The notes beneath the pieces are model-generated. The model did not search any database. It was given only the letters and a program-made list of their open reading frames with translations, and was not told the DNA's origin. Made by a program: the position numbers and the translations under genes. Positions 1 to 12,381 of a stretch of 64,000 bases of DNA are shown here, piece by piece; within the stretch, counting starts at the first letter, position 1, and the number at the start of each line of letters is the position of its first letter. Where the stretch lies: the NCBI GenBank assembly GCA_964036045.1, contig OZ038382.1, positions 142,240,961 to 142,304,960 on the forward strand, given 5' to 3'. This stretch comes from Eutreptiella sp. 'Long Island Sound 2002'. Taxonomy: Eukaryota > Euglenozoa > Euglenophyceae > Eutreptiales > Eutreptiaceae.

Positions 1-342
1 GGCGTTCATCCGCGGATTTTTCGGCCTTGATTGGCCATCTACCCCCTTCACTCGATCTCCACGTATATATTTCACTGTGGTATACTTATTTAGGTCGACC
101 GACGACGTTTTTCTATCTTTGATCCCCTTGGTCCATGTTGTAGATCAAGTGGAGACCGGATATGGCGTAGGGCGCTGAGTATCAGTGTCCTCACCCCTCC
201 CTTGGGGCATGGGGGACGCCTACGACGTGTGAGGGGCCTCCATGTGTCCTTGGGACATGGAGGGGGGGGTTGGAGCCCATTGGGGTCCTCCCGTCCTCTC
301 TTCAATGACTTCCGAGCGGTAACAACGCTCTGAGAAGGGGGG
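1..342 (+). mobile_element. 3' untranslated end of a family-1 Ty3 element, with polypurine tract
   Basis: This stretch matches the sequence just after the polyproteins of element B (from 43774) and element A (below 18389, minus strand). It is therefore the internal 3' end of an element whose coding part lies left of the window. It ends in the polypurine tract GAGAAGGGGGG (332-342), immediately before the LTR start TGAAGCCGG. The same tract precedes the 3' LTRs at 44109-44119 and 17996-18006. No coding sequence is seen here. Confidence 0.85.
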
Positions 343-2699
343 TGAAGCCGGTTCGGACCCCCGTGGCCATCTTGGGGTCACTTGGGGTGTGTATCTATGT
401 GCCGGTAAGCCGCCATTGGCTGATATCATACTCTCCCGTCCACCTGAACTAACCCGATGTGATAGTGTGATAAGTTTGGCCATTCCGGCTATGAGCGGTC
501 ACATTCAGAACCGAGGCGCCGCCAGCGGAGATTTATATATCGGAATATCAGGAATCAACAGGGTTTTATTATCATAATGTTTCCGTAATTTTTCAGCCTT
601 TCGTTCTGATGGTCAATGTATCGGCGACCGTCAGTTGGCTCGCGAATTTGCGTTAACCGATTGGTTAACTGTTATTTCCAGATATTTCGGCGGATACCCC
701 GTTGAAGGGTCAGATCTCATCAGCAAAGGGTTCGTTGCTTCCGCAATTTTCTAAATAAGCACTCGAAATTTTAATCTGAATTTTTCGCGATGTCGAAATC
801 GGATTTTCGACTTCGACATCGCCGCACTTGATTTGGACTTCGTCGAGTGGTCATACTCCTTTCCCTATGCCCGAATCAGGTTTCCCTTATACTTGCCACC
901 CATTTGAGTTGGAGATATAAGGGAAACAAAAGTGAATCGTGGGACCACTTTGAAGGACCATATCTACGCGCGAGTGTGAGGAAAGAGAATAAGGAAGGTT
1001 GGGTTGCAAACGCCCTGGTCTCAAGTTAATTTAGGGAGCATCAAACGCCTTTGGTGCGCACACATGCCCGGTGTAGCAAGGGAAAAGGGTCAAGAGGGTA
1101 TAAAGTGATACATAACTCTTGGACCGTGCAACCGAATATTTTGATGCGACTTTCGAGTGTGCCGCATGAGTGTTTGGGTTGCATAGCAACTTTCCTTGGG
1201 TTCCTACGTATTTTTAACGTGAAGTTATGTCAATGGAGGGACATGGCATATCATGGTGGGAGCCACATTTTGAGGGTATTTGTTATATGCATGGTATATG
1301 TTTGATATGCTCAGGCCCATGTTATATATCTTCGTGTGGCCGAGAAGATGGGGAGCCATACGGGACAAGGGCTTTGCCCATGTCCCAATTGTGGAATTCA
1401 AAGCGCTAGACCAAGTCTACCGCGTATGTATTGCTCATGGTATGTTTGACAAAGAGATCCATGGGTGCACTCCCATTTTCATGGGGCATGTAGATATTAG
1501 TGGCGAAGGTATCTCAATGCGCCTGATTGCGGATCCAAGTGGGGGAATTGTTCGCAAATGGTTCCAATCATTTGTGTATTGAACCATGAGCGGATATCAT
1601 GGGTGAGCATAGAGATATACTATCATGACAACTTTGCATTTGGTCATATTTTCATGTTTTTGACCTCAATTTTTGCTCATTTTTGCATTTTGTGTACTCA
1701 CCTGGTCAGCTAACAGCAAGAAGCCTATGGGGAGTCGAACCATGGTATGTTGTTCATATGTTGGCATATGCTTTGGAGTTGAACACCACCATATGCCGGT
1801 TCGCGTACTCCATTTGGCTTAGCGCACGAAGGATCACAAGAATTGGTCTCAAGATCATGGGCTGACTTGGGCAGTGCGTGGCGCCCATATCCGAAGGGGT
1901 TTCGAGGGTGAAGTGAGGATGTACACGGGCAGTTACCTTCGGTCTATATCCTCCATGAATCTTAGACCTCGATTCCATGCGTGCTTTGAGCCCTCGGATA
2001 AGTGGTAACCTCAATTTTGAGCATATATTTGATATATGGCCAATATGGTTTGAATTGGCAGTGTTTTGGCATGTTATGAGTTCAAACTCATAGGTCATTT
2101 CTCTAAGCCCATTCGACTCCAAGTCCAACCAAGGTTATGTCAGGGTAGGGCATGGTCCTGGGTGCCACTCTAGGCCATGACACGTCACCTCCCCTATTGG
2201 GCTAGGATTTAGAGGCTTGGGAGTGAACACTTTTTTGGGGTTTATGTAGTGACTTTTGAGACATGGCATTTAACCATCTTATTGGACTGGGTTCAGGGCA
2301 TCATGTTGGTGAGTCAAGGGAAGGTCTTGAGTCCAGGGAATGAGGGGTCTATGGCTGTGATTGTGTAAGTTTCCATCTTTCCCCAACTTTGCTTTATTTG
2401 TGTTCATATGCCAATTTCAGGGCTTTCTTCCTTGGTGCAATTCTTGTACATGCCCGCCACCGTGGGAATATCGGTGTGCTGAACGAAAGCCCGCAGCCTG
2501 ATTTGGATTGTGAATTGGGTTATTGCTGTATTTGTGGGATCTGGTTGACATTCAGGGTTGAAGGAGGATTTTATTTTCTATATTTTTGGATTTGGAACCT
2601 TGGATTTTGATAAATGCAATCGTTGATCCGGAGCAAGTCAGCAGGGGTTACTGGCGGAAGGGGCACAGCGGGGGCCGGTCCTGGTAGGGACCTTCTTTG
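343..2699 (+). mobile_element. 3' LTR of family-1 Ty3/chromovirus element
   Basis: It starts TGAAGCCGG and ends near CCTTCTTT, the same limits as the two 2366-bp LTRs of element A and the LTR of element B, so its length is about 2357 bp. It is preceded by the polypurine tract but is not followed by the primer binding site TGGTAGCAGAGG, so it is the outer 3' LTR. Sequence beyond 2700 belongs to another retroelement's pol gene, meaning this element landed inside that gene. The target duplication cannot be checked because the other end is outside the window. Short open frames here are not conserved among LTR copies. Confidence 0.85.
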
Positions 2700-5108
2700 T
2701 ATGGCTGGTGGAAACCAGCCTCCTCTAAGATGCAGCCCCTACAGGACATGCAGATTCGCGATGACCCTAAGGGGGGTCTACACGATGTGAGGAGTTTTGT
2801 GGGCGCCTGTAATTTCTATCGGCGTCACATCGAAAATTTTACTTACTCCTCTGCACCCCTCACTGACCTGATCAAGAAAACTACTCCCTGGAGGTGGACC
2901 TCCAGAGAGGAAGAGTGTTTCCAGGAGTTGAAGAAGAAGATTGCCTCCTCCAACTGCCTGGGATTGCCCCCCCCTGAGGGCGAGAAAGTCCTGATCACTG
3001 ATGCCAGTGATGTAGGGGGGGGAGGTACGATCTACCAATGGCAGGAGCTTAACCCCGCTGAACTAACCCACTGCCATTATCGTACTACTTGACTGAACCG
3101 TGATGGTTCGTTGAAACATGACTATCCTACCAGTGAGTGGCGACTGGTGCCACTGGGACACTGGAATTGGAAATGGAACCAGGCGCGTTCCAACTACAGC
3201 ACCTATGACCAGGAACTCCTGGCCGGTATGTTGGTGCTATCGTCAGAATCCCGACTCCTGGGATCTAACCCTATTGTCTGGCTGTGTGACCAGGAGCCTG
3301 TGAGGTCTTTTCAGAAGGGTCCACCACCAGAAAAAGCAAAGCTAAAACGGTGGTGGACTTACCTGAGCCAGTTCAGGCTGACAGTGCATCATATCCCCGG
3401 GATTAAGAATGAACTGTCTGACTATATATCGCGCAACAACTTCGATGCGCTTATTTGTAAGAGCTCTGAGGCGCTCGCCAAAGAGGCTTTCCAGCGTATG
3501 GATGTCCAGCTTGACCTGTCCATGCGCACTGCTGGAATCTTGGAGGGTTGGAGTCTAACCGACTATCAGTCAGAGTATGAAGAAATTCTCCAAACCCTCA
3601 GCACTGGTCTCGAACCCCGTGTCATTGACCGGCACCAGTGGTATAAAAACAATCAGTACCTCTTCTACGAGGACCGAATTGTTGTGCCTGAGGCACGACT
3701 GGATGGGTGCCTACAGTGGTCCCATCTCAGTTCTGGTCACACTGGCGCTAATCGCTCAGTGGACTTCTTCCGTGAGTGTTTCTACTCTAGTCTAACCCTG
3801 ACTGAACTGAGGTCGCGTATGCAGACCAATGTGGATGCTTGTGGCTGTCATGCCAGCAAGCAGAGAGACAGTGGGGATAGGAACCTGATCTCCAGCTTAC
3901 CCATACCCTATTGTGCTAACTCTCTTCTCTACGTGGATTACATCCACGGCCTACCACGCTTTGGCGGCTATGATAGTTGCCTCGTGGTCACCTGTGGTCT
4001 ATCTCGCTTAACCCGTGAGTTCCCTTGCAATAAGAAAATCACAGGTGAGCAGACTGTGAAAATGTTGGTCGAACACTGGTTCGAACCCTATGGAGCACCT
4101 AAGCAGGTGCACTCTGATGAAGATGTACGCATCCGCAGTGACACTGGGTGGTACAAACGAGTGCTAAATGCCCTCAACGTGGAGGTAACCACAGGTGTGC
4201 CCTATACCCACACGTCTAACCCTCTCTGTGAGAGACAGAACCGTGTGGTGGAGCAAAACTTAAGAATCCTGATGAAACAGGAGCGCACCAAGGACTGGGT
4301 ACGCCTAGTGCCCTGGGCAGTGCTGTCCATGAACTCGGAGCGGAGCTCTTCTAGGGGTTTCACCCCCCACGAACTGTTCCATGGAGGACGACCTGCTTGG
4401 TTCTTCAAAACCCCCTTTCCTGAGGACTTCAAGAGCCCTGTGGGAGATTGGCTGGAACACAAGCAGTCTCTGGCTAACCAGGCTGGTACTAACCTGAGGC
4501 ACATTCGTGACCGTGAACAGAGCCGACGGAACCGCCTACGGCGACCTGCCAGCTTCAAGGTTGGTGACCTTGTTTTGGTACACCATTCACGCCTACCCTC
4601 CTGGCCACGTAACTGCCTACAGGACCCTTACTTTGGACCCTATCGTATCATCAGGATAGAGGGATCCAGGATCCATGTCAGGTGCAGTCCACGTCTAGGT
4701 GGTGAACTGCTGTGTGCACCTAAGCAGTTGAGGCACTATCACTCCCCTGACGACTTGTCTTGGGATGAGTGGCGCCTCAGCGACAGTGAGATTGAACGTA
4801 TAGACCTAGAGAACGCTGCCAGTCCAGAGGAGGCAGACGAACTCGAAGAGATGACTGCCGATGAGATGGCAGTCGATGGTTACTACGTGGTTGCAGGTAT
4901 TGCTCGCCACGAATATAAACAGGGCTGGAAATTCCTTACCCTGTGGGATGGCTATGGGTTGTCTGAGGCGACCTGGGAACCTATGTCAGCCTTCATACAA
5001 CCAGATGGGAGTATCAACCCCATCTTCCGCACTTACCTCGTCGAGAACAACGAGGGGCAGCTCCTAACCCGTGCTGAGACTATGTCCCAGCGTAAGAAGC
5101 GAAACTAA
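2700..5108 (+). pseudogene. Ty3 pol fragment, second family: end of RT, RNase H, integrase, chromodomain
   Basis: A single reading frame encodes the C-terminal part of a Ty3/gypsy polyprotein. In order it shows: the RT connection region (LHDVRSFVGACNFYRRHI); RNase H start (LITDASD); a truncated RNase H (YSTYDQELLAGM); the IPG..NE..DYISR linker; an integrase zinc-binding motif (HLSSGHTG then CGCH); an integrase core with acidic residues in LLYVDYIHG, HSDEDVRI and PLCERQNR; a GPYRI module; and a C-terminal chromodomain (WDGYGLSEATWEP). The one lesion is an in-frame TGA at 3090-3092 inside RNase H. Upstream gag, protease and most of RT are missing, cut off at the LTR of the neighbouring insertion. 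The protein is clearly different from the family-1 pol at 38656-43773, and its codon use is more A/T rich. It is a dead fragment of a formerly autonomous element. Confidence 0.88.
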
Positions 5109-7279
5109 TCTCCCTGTGTCAGTCTGTGCCCTGCAGACCCATGCCTATGGTTTCCAGCGTGAGCCAGGTGGCCGCTTATCATGATTCCAGCCACCCAGCG
5201 AGTGTGTGCCTTGTTGACCATGTGTTGCATGGGTACTGCCCTAATGTAATGACCTTGGAGAGCCAACGAAGAACGGTGGCTTACTACACCAGGGGGGAAT
5301 GACAAGCAAGGTGTTATGAGGCAAGGTGTGTCTTCCCTTCTTGGGGACAAGCGAGCCCACAGTTAGGACCCCTGACTGGTCCAGACCCATGGGGTTCTAC
5401 CCTTCCTTACAGGGTTTACCATACCCCTAAGTGTGCTACGTATGTCTGTGTGTGTCTCACTTCTCTCCCCAGCGTGGCTCCCGGAGACCGGGCTTCGCTG
5501 ACGTCGGACCGAAGGTCCTAATCAGGTACTATTACCACTCCTATGGCGCCCAATTTCTGTGCTGGCGCCTATTCTTGGGGTAAGACGGCAAAGCCCTACC
5601 TACTAGAGGGGAGGGGTGGCCAAGTGTGCTAAGGGCATACAAAACGCCCATTTTTGCTACAGGCGAAAAAGCTAACGCACTCCCCTGCCCACGAGGAAAA
5701 GCAAGCGGGACAGGAGACACCACTACACTACACTCACTAACGCCAGCACCGGCCTTCGAAGGCAGGGTGAGCACTCATCACTTGCACTCACCTCCTGGCA
5801 GGCCTGCTGACCCTAACCCCTACACACGCTACTGGGTGCTGCTGTCGAAGATCACTCAGGCCCTAATGGCCCTCCTGTGAAGAAGACAAGAGAGCACAGC
5901 GCTCCTAAGCAGCTGTGGCCTAACAGGGGACGCCACAACGCGTTTCCCCTGCTAGGGCTTGGAGGGAAGGGGCGCTCTCGTTGCGTGCACAGCGCAGATG
6001 TCGTTGAAGTCGAACTGCCCTCGCCAGTACTGGCTGAGGCACAGTGATTTGATTTGTGATCAGCGCCCCTGTTTTGCTGGGGCAGAAAAATGGATAGCCG
6101 CCGAAGGCAGCTGCTGCGTGCACCAATCACCCTTAACCTCTCCCACCTGTACAACAGAGGCAAATGAAGGGGTGTTTGCGGCGGAGGAACCAAGCCACAC
6201 TCCAGGTATTATACCCTTCTCAGTGTGATCTTTAATGCACTGTCCGCAAACACGCTGACGGATCCGCTCCCCTGTCAAGCAAGCAAGCTTTAAGAGACTC
6301 CTCAGGTTCTCTTAAAGAACGTACCGAGGAGCCTCTGGGTAACCTAAACAAGGTTTACCGTGCGGAATTCGCGTGGCCTACCCTTTAATGCATCATGTGC
6401 ACGCAGGGAAGGGAGGCTGAACCACTGACTCAACCAGGAGGTGAGCTCCTCCTGGGCTAACCTACCTTACTCACCATGCATCGTGTGAATGCCGAATTGA
6501 AACGAACACAAAACAAGCCTAAGCGTTGTAAGCAACCCTACTTTAACGCCACGGCCGCACACGAACAAACACTTTCTTTACTTACCTGTGAAGAAGAAAA
6601 CAAGGGTGAATTTGGGGTAGAGGTAAAGCGTCACAGCGTGTGAATGCCTCGATTAGGCACATGCATCGCGAGCACAGCGCATGTTCTGACCCTACGTGCG
6701 CGCTGCGCGCTCCATTCGCATCACATACCTCTCATTCCTGTTTTTACCTGTGCAGAGCACGAGAGAAAAACACCCGACCCCCCAACGAGCACAGCGTTGA
6801 CAACCCTAACGTTTTGACGAAACAACCAACACAAACGCAATGCGTGAGTGTGAGCTGACACTGACATACCTGAGAGATGGGTTGTTGACCTGCTCTGCAG
6901 TGTGGGCTGAATTTTAATACTTGACTCTGAAATTTATAAAAATTTTGATGCAACTGTGCAAAAATTTCCTTTAAAACTTTAAAAACTACGGCTCATACCT
7001 TCTTTTCCAAAAGCCGTTTACGCTTGCGCAACCTTTTTCTTGGAGTCCGCTTCCTTTGCGCTTGTCTGCGACTTTGAGTTATGTGTAAAAATGACGATTT
7101 CCCGCGTGGTTTCGTCAATTTTTAACGATTTCACTTGCTATATCGCAACCCCTTCCGCTAAACCGCAAGAATCACTGCCTGCTGGTTACATTTTCTATTT
7201 TTTCCAGCTCCTGGGGGTTTGTGTCCTCCATTGGGAGTATTGCTCCGCCCTGGCCCTTGGTCAGGACGTATACTAAAAC
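5109..7279. other. Non-coding region downstream of the second-family pol
   Basis: This probably holds the 3' UTR and perhaps the LTR of the element at 2700-5108, but no second copy is in the window, so its borders cannot be set. Open frames are short, overlap on both strands and show no recognisable domain. The tail (about 6900-7280) is A/T rich. I see no RNA gene in it. Confidence 0.4.
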
Positions 7280-7284
7280 GCTGT

Positions 7285-7395
7285 TTATACGGCGATAGCC
7301 GTCAGCATTAGAGCTTTCGACTGTACCCTAGTGGGCAAGCATATGTGCTCTAGGGAGGGAGTCCTAGGTTCAAACCCCACTGACCCCAAACTTTT
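7285..7395 (+). repeat. tRNA-like (SINE-type) RNA polymerase III promoter region
   Basis: TACCCTAGTGG (about 7325) fits the A-box consensus TRGCNNAGYGG with one mismatch. GGTTCAAACCC (about 7370) resembles the B-box GGTTCGANTCC with two mismatches. The spacing of about 45 bases is normal for tRNA genes and tRNA-derived SINEs. The T-stem pairs poorly and the acceptor stem is only partly formed (GTCAG/CTGAC), so a functional tRNA is unlikely. A decayed SINE head is the best reading, but the match could be chance. Confidence 0.3.
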
Positions 7396-8309
7396 TCCAA
7401 ACGTTTTTGTCGCACGCCGGCGACTTTTGAGGAATGCCCCTTCGAAGGGACATCATTCACGGTACATTACACTGTTTTTCAAGGGTACCTACAGTGTGAT
7501 AGGCTTCTATCAAGTGATGAGGATGTTTTTGGTAAGTTTAATGCATTTTCTGAGGTAATTTTGGGAATATTTGAGCCTTTTTCCTTGGTCCTACTAGCTT
7601 AGCTAACTAGTACTCCAGGGGGGAGTAAGAAAAAGTCACTGCCATGTCTTTCTTGGAGGGCTTGATCCAGGCTAAGCCCCCCTTAAAACCCTTTGTTGAT
7701 GTTAAGACAAAATTAAGTGTTTATCATTCTTTTGTTGCCTAAGGTACACTTTCTCAAAGTAACTAGGGTTGTGACCCTAGCCCCCGATGAAGTTCACCCC
7801 TACCACTCGACTGAGCGGAGGTACCTTCCTTCATGGAGGATATACCGAAAAAAAGCAGGCATTTCATGCTTTAGGCCTTGGTGGTTAAGCCTAGTGGTCT
7901 CCCACCCCAAGACCCCTATACTCAATTGTTTCTACCACTTATTGTGGTCCTACTTTGTAACTGTTTCTGAATTCAGTTGCTTGGCCAAGTCATTTTCTGT
8001 GTGGTCCTGACATCTATGCCCCACAGTCCTAACAAGCACCATTCCACCCAAATGAGTGCACATGAAGTGCCCAATGCAACCTCTGAGGCAAGAGTCAGAC
8101 CAATTTTCATATAAAATCTTTTGTATTATCCCTTTGTGATTAAATCTTTGTGTATAAACCTGCTTTGTCTATCTGCAGCCCTTCTGTGTTACACTGGATT
8201 CCAAAACCAATCATTGATTCGATCCATATCCTGTTCTTGCTCTACTTGCTGCTTTGGTTTGGGTTTTCAACTACAAAACCTGCAGGAATACATCAAAAGA
8301 TCTAGGGCA
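7396..8309. other. Unassigned A/T-rich spacer
   Basis: No open frame with a recognisable domain. One further A-box-like string (AAGCCTAGTGG, about 7885) lacks a B-box. Nothing else is supported. Confidence 0.4.
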
Positions 8310-9285
8310 TAATTCAAGGACATCTTTCTACTTTTCAACTCCCTCCGACTCAATTTCAACTCGCTCTAAATGAAAATCATCTCCGTCCTACTCAATTTCA
8401 ACTCCTTCCTATTCAATTTCATCTCCCTCCTACTCAAATTTCACTTCCTCGTGCTCAATTTAAACTGTGTCCAAATGAAAATCAACTCCCTCCTACTCAA
8501 CTTTACCTCCTTCCAAGTCAGTTTCAACTCACTCTCAGGCAATTTGAAATCCCTCCTACTCAGTTTCAACTCTACCTAAATGAAAATCAACACGCACCTA
8601 CTCCATTTCAACTCCCTCCGACTCAGTTTCAACTCGCTCTAAATGAAAAGCATCTCCGTCCTACTCAATTTCAACTCCTTCCTATTCAATCTCAACTCTC
8701 TCTTACTCAGGTTTCACTTCCTCCTGCTCAATTTGAATTGTGTCCAAATGAAAAGCAACTCCCTCCTACTCAACTTTACCTCCTTCCAAGTCAGTTTCAA
8801 CTCACTCTCAGGCAATTTCAACTTCCTCTTACTCAATTTCAACTCTACCTAAATGAAAATCAACACTCTCCTACTGCATTTCAACTCCCTCCGACTCAAT
8901 TTCAACTCGCTCTAAATGAAAATCATCTCCGTCCTACTCAATTTCAACTCCCTTCTATTCAATGCCAACTCCCTCGTACTCAATTTTCACTTCCTCCCTC
9001 TCAATTTGAACTCTCTCAGAATGAAAATCAACTCCCTCAATTTTAATTCCCTCCTACTCAATGTCACCTCCCTACTCGTCAATTTCAACTCCTTCCTCTT
9101 CAGCTTTGATTCCCTCCTGCTCTTTTTGAACTTCCTCCGAATGAAAATAAACTCCCTCCTACTCAATTTGAACCCCCTCTTGGTCAATTTAAACTCCTTC
9201 TAACTCAATTTGAACCCCTCCTACTCAATTGAACTGCCTCCTATTCAACTGGAATCCCCTCCTACTCAATTTCAAATCCCTCCAT
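8310..9285 (+). repeat. 21-bp minisatellite with a 273-bp higher-order unit
   Basis: The basic unit is close to CTCCTACTCAATTTCAACTCC (21 bp, shown once). Units are often separated by a variant with AATGAAAATCA. A longer block starting ATGAAAA(T/G)CATCTCCG recurs at 8370, 8643 and 8916, exactly 273 bases (13 x 21) apart. Because 21 is divisible by three, several frames stay open on both strands and give artificial heptad proteins. These are by-products of the period, not genes. Confidence 0.9.
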
Positions 9286-11295
9286 GGTGGTTGCGTCCCT
9301 GAAACACTTGTTCAATGGCTTCAATGGTATGCAACACATCTTTTTTTGTGTCCAGCACCCTCAAACACAGGCAGGGGGCACACAAACTAACCACCCGGAC
9401 CCAGAAAAAACTGATTTGGGCTACAAATTGGCTTTTTTTTTTGCCATTTTCGGGTGAAAATGGTGTTTCTTTGGTGGTGGCAGCTCTCCAACACTTATTA
9501 AATGGCTGTATTCGCATGCAACACATCTTTTTGTTAGTCCAGTACCCTCAGAATAGGCAAGGGGGGGCACAAACTGACCACACAGACCCAGAAAATACTG
9601 ATTTGGGCTAAAAATTGGCATTTTTTGGCCATTTGTTGGTGAAAATGGTGTTTTTTGGTGGTCGCGGCCCTGAAACACTTGTTCAATGGCTTCAATGGCA
9701 TGTAGCACATCTTTTTCTGAGTCCAGCATCCTCAAAATAGGGTAGGGGGGGGACCAACTGACCAGCCGGATGCAGAAAACCCTGATTTGGGCTAAAAATT
9801 GGCATTTTTTGGCCATTTTCCGGCGAAAAATGTTTTTTTTTGGTGGTGGCGCCCCTGAAACACGTGTGCAATGGCTTCAATGGCATGAAACACATTTTTG
9901 TTGAGTTCAGCACCCTCAAAATAGGGTAGCAGGGGCACGAGTTTACCACTCACACCCAGAAAACACTGATTTGGGCCAAAAGTTGGCATTTTTTTGGCCA
10001 TTTTCCCGCGAAAAATGGTGTTTTTTCGTGGTGGTGCCCTTGAAAAACTTGTTATATTTCTTCAATGGCATGCAAAACATATTTTGTTTGAGTCCAGTAC
10101 CCTCAAAATAGGCTATGGGTGGGACCAACCAACCACCCGGACCCAGAAGATACTGATTTGGGCTAAAAATTGGCATTTTTTTGCCATTTTCCGGCTAAAA
10201 ATGGTGTTTTTCGGTGGGGGCGGCCCTGAAACACTTGTTCAATGGCTTCAAGGGCATGCAGCACATCTTCTCCTGAGTCCAGCACCCTCAAAACAGGGTA
10301 GGAAGGGGACCAACTTACCAGCCGGACCCAGAAAATACTGATTTGGGCTAAAAAATCGGCATTTTTTGGCGATTTCCGGCGAAAAAAAATTTTTTTGGGT
10401 GGTGGCGCCCCTGAACCACCTGTGCAATGGCTTCAGTGGCTGGAAAAACATCTTTTTTTGAGTTCAGCACCCTCAAAATAGGGTGGCAGGGGCACGAGTT
10501 GACCACTCAGACCCAAAAAACCCTGATTTGGGCCCAGAATTGGCTTTTTGTGGCCATTTTCCCGCGAAAAATGGTGTTTTTTGGTGGTGGCGGCTCTGAA
10601 ACACTTGTTAAATGGCTTCCATGGCATGCGAAACATATTGCTTTGAGTCCAGTACCCTCAAAATAGGATATGGGGGGGACCAACTGACCACCCGGACCCA
10701 GAAAACACTGATTTGGGCTAAAAATAGGCATTTTTTTTGCGATTTTCCGGCGAAAAATGGTGTTTTTTTTTTCGTGGTGGCGGCCCTGAAACACTTGTTC
10801 AATGGCTCCAATGGCATGCAGCACATCTGTTTCTGAGTCTAGCACCCTCAAAATAGGTTAGGGGTGGGACCAAATGACAACCCGGATCCAGAAAATACTG
10901 ATTTGGGCTAAATAAAATTGGCATTTTTTCGCCATTTTCCGGCGAAAAATGTTTTTTTTTTTGGTGGTGGCACCCCTGAAACACGTGGGCAATATGTTCA
11001 ATGGAATGAAACACATCTTGTTTTGAGTTCAGTACCCTCAAAATAGGGTAGCAGGGGCACGAGCTGACTACCCAGACCGAGCCACCCTGATTTGGGCCCA
11101 AAATTGGCATTTTCTGGCCATTTTCCGGCGAAAAATGGTGTTTTTTTTGGTGGTGGCGGCCCTGAAACACTTGTTAAATGGCTTCAATGCCATGCAACAC
11201 ATATTTGTTTTGGGTCCAACACCCTCAAAATAGGGTATGGGGGGGCCGAACTGACCACCTGGACCCAGAAAACACTGATGTGGGCTAAAAATATG
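9285..11295 (+). repeat. Satellite S1: about 11 tandem copies of a ~186-bp monomer
   Basis: The landmark GGTGGTGGCGGCCCTGAAAC or close variants occurs near 9288, 9473, 9655, 9841, 10026, 10212, 10399, 10581, 10774, 10960 and 11149, a step of 182-193 bases. Each monomer carries AGCACCCTCAAAATAGG, CCCAGAAAACACTGATTTGG and GGCCATTTTCCGGCG. Variants such as ACGTGTGCAATGG recur every third monomer (about 558 bases), indicating a trimeric higher-order repeat. The frames within it are not genes. Confidence 0.92.
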
Positions 11296-12121
11296 TGAAT
11301 GACAGTATCTGAGCGGTATGCTGAGGCGCACAGGACTGGAAGCATGCACATGGGGCGCCATCCAGTTCAGATGGCCGCACATCAATTTCGAAATGCCCAG
11401 GGTTTCCCTGAAATTGTCTGAAAAGTACACGCAAGCCACTCAGCCCGCTTTAACCCACCAAAGCTGCAGATCCTGGGTACGCAACCACCCTCTGACACCA
11501 CCCTCGTACGCGGAGGCGAAGGAGCCTCCCAAATCAACGACAGATTTGAAAGCAGGATGTGGGGCAGAGAACGGGGGCAGGGCTGGAAGTGCAGAGGCCA
11601 GCTTCGGCTGTAGTCCTTTTGTGCAGGCAGGTTTGACATCTTGTGTGCGCACTTTGCGTCGACTGCATTGTTCCTCTTGGATCTGGACTGCTCTCTGAAA
11701 ACATTGCTGTGGACCTTCAGTCTGACCTGGCGATCGGTTTGCAAACGTATTGTGCATGCATTGAGGCAAATTCTTCCCCCACCTCCTACAGCCCTCGAGG
11801 TGTGGGTGGGATCTGGGATGCTGAGCGGATGTTCGAACCCTGATGCCACCGTTCCCTCAAATCACTGCATAAAAAAAACACAGGTGGTCCGCATGACATA
11901 GGGCACGGGCCCCCACATGTGGAACTAGCTTGAAGCCGCGGTGCATCGAATTGCATGCATTCAGCGGCGCGGCGACGCAAGTAGACAAGTAATCAAGTCA
12001 ATCATATGCACTGGAGCGCCAGCAGAAGCTTGTTGATTGCAAAAATTGTGAGGATTTCTCGGGCGCTTTGTGTGCCACACCCGTTCAACAGCGGGTATCA
12101 CGCTGTCAGTAATTGCGTCGT
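11296..12121. other. Spacer after satellite S1
   Basis: No repeat unit or recognised domain. On the minus strand a pyrimidine-rich tract ending in GCAG (about 11867) could be a splice acceptor belonging to the decayed gene at 12122-12381, but the following frame shows no conserved motif. Confidence 0.35.
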
Positions 12122-12381
12122 TCACTGTAGTTTCACAAACTTCTCAATTGCATCCGGCATGCCTGGTGTCCACTGCTGATATTTCAGCAACCACCGCCTG
12201 TCTCCTTCTTGGTGTCGTATATATTTGGCCTGTGGCAGCTAGCAGGCTGCCTGCCAGGCATCCTCAGCAGCGGCTGTGTCACCGAGGGCAAAGAGGACTG
12301 CTGCATGGGCAACACCCACATCGGAGGAGTACAGACGCCGAGCCAGTGTCCCCAGCTCCTTTTCTGCAATCTTGATATCCC
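12122..12381 (-). pseudogene. Last exon of a TPR-like host protein, with premature stop
   Basis: Read on the minus strand, a strong acceptor (pyrimidines then CTCAG, just above 12381) is followed by a frame with a tetratricopeptide-like helix pair (GDIKIAEKELGTLARR, then AAVLFALGDTAAAEDAWQ). After an in-frame TAG at 12239-12241 the same frame continues with WLLKYQQWTPGMPDAIEKF and ends at a TGA at 12122-12124. The layout resembles the C-terminal end of plant-type TPR proteins (alternating A/L helices, then an aromatic/proline tail), recalled from general knowledge and not searched. The stop is probably a CAG-to-TAG change. The fragment lies between a satellite and a transposon copy, so it may be a captured or displaced host exon. 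No other exon was found. Confidence 0.42.

Noticed and set aside
343-2699. Short open frames in the LTRs as genes
   Set aside because: They are not preserved among the several LTR copies and differ by indels.
7870-7920. tRNA gene suggested by AAGCCTAGTGG
   Set aside because: A-box-like string only; no B-box or T-arm at the proper distance.
8310-9285. Open frames encoding heptad peptides (QLPPTQF- or LLLNFNS-like) as a repeat-protein gene
   Set aside because: They arise automatically from a 21-bp period, occur in several frames on both strands, and lack start context or flanking coding sequence.
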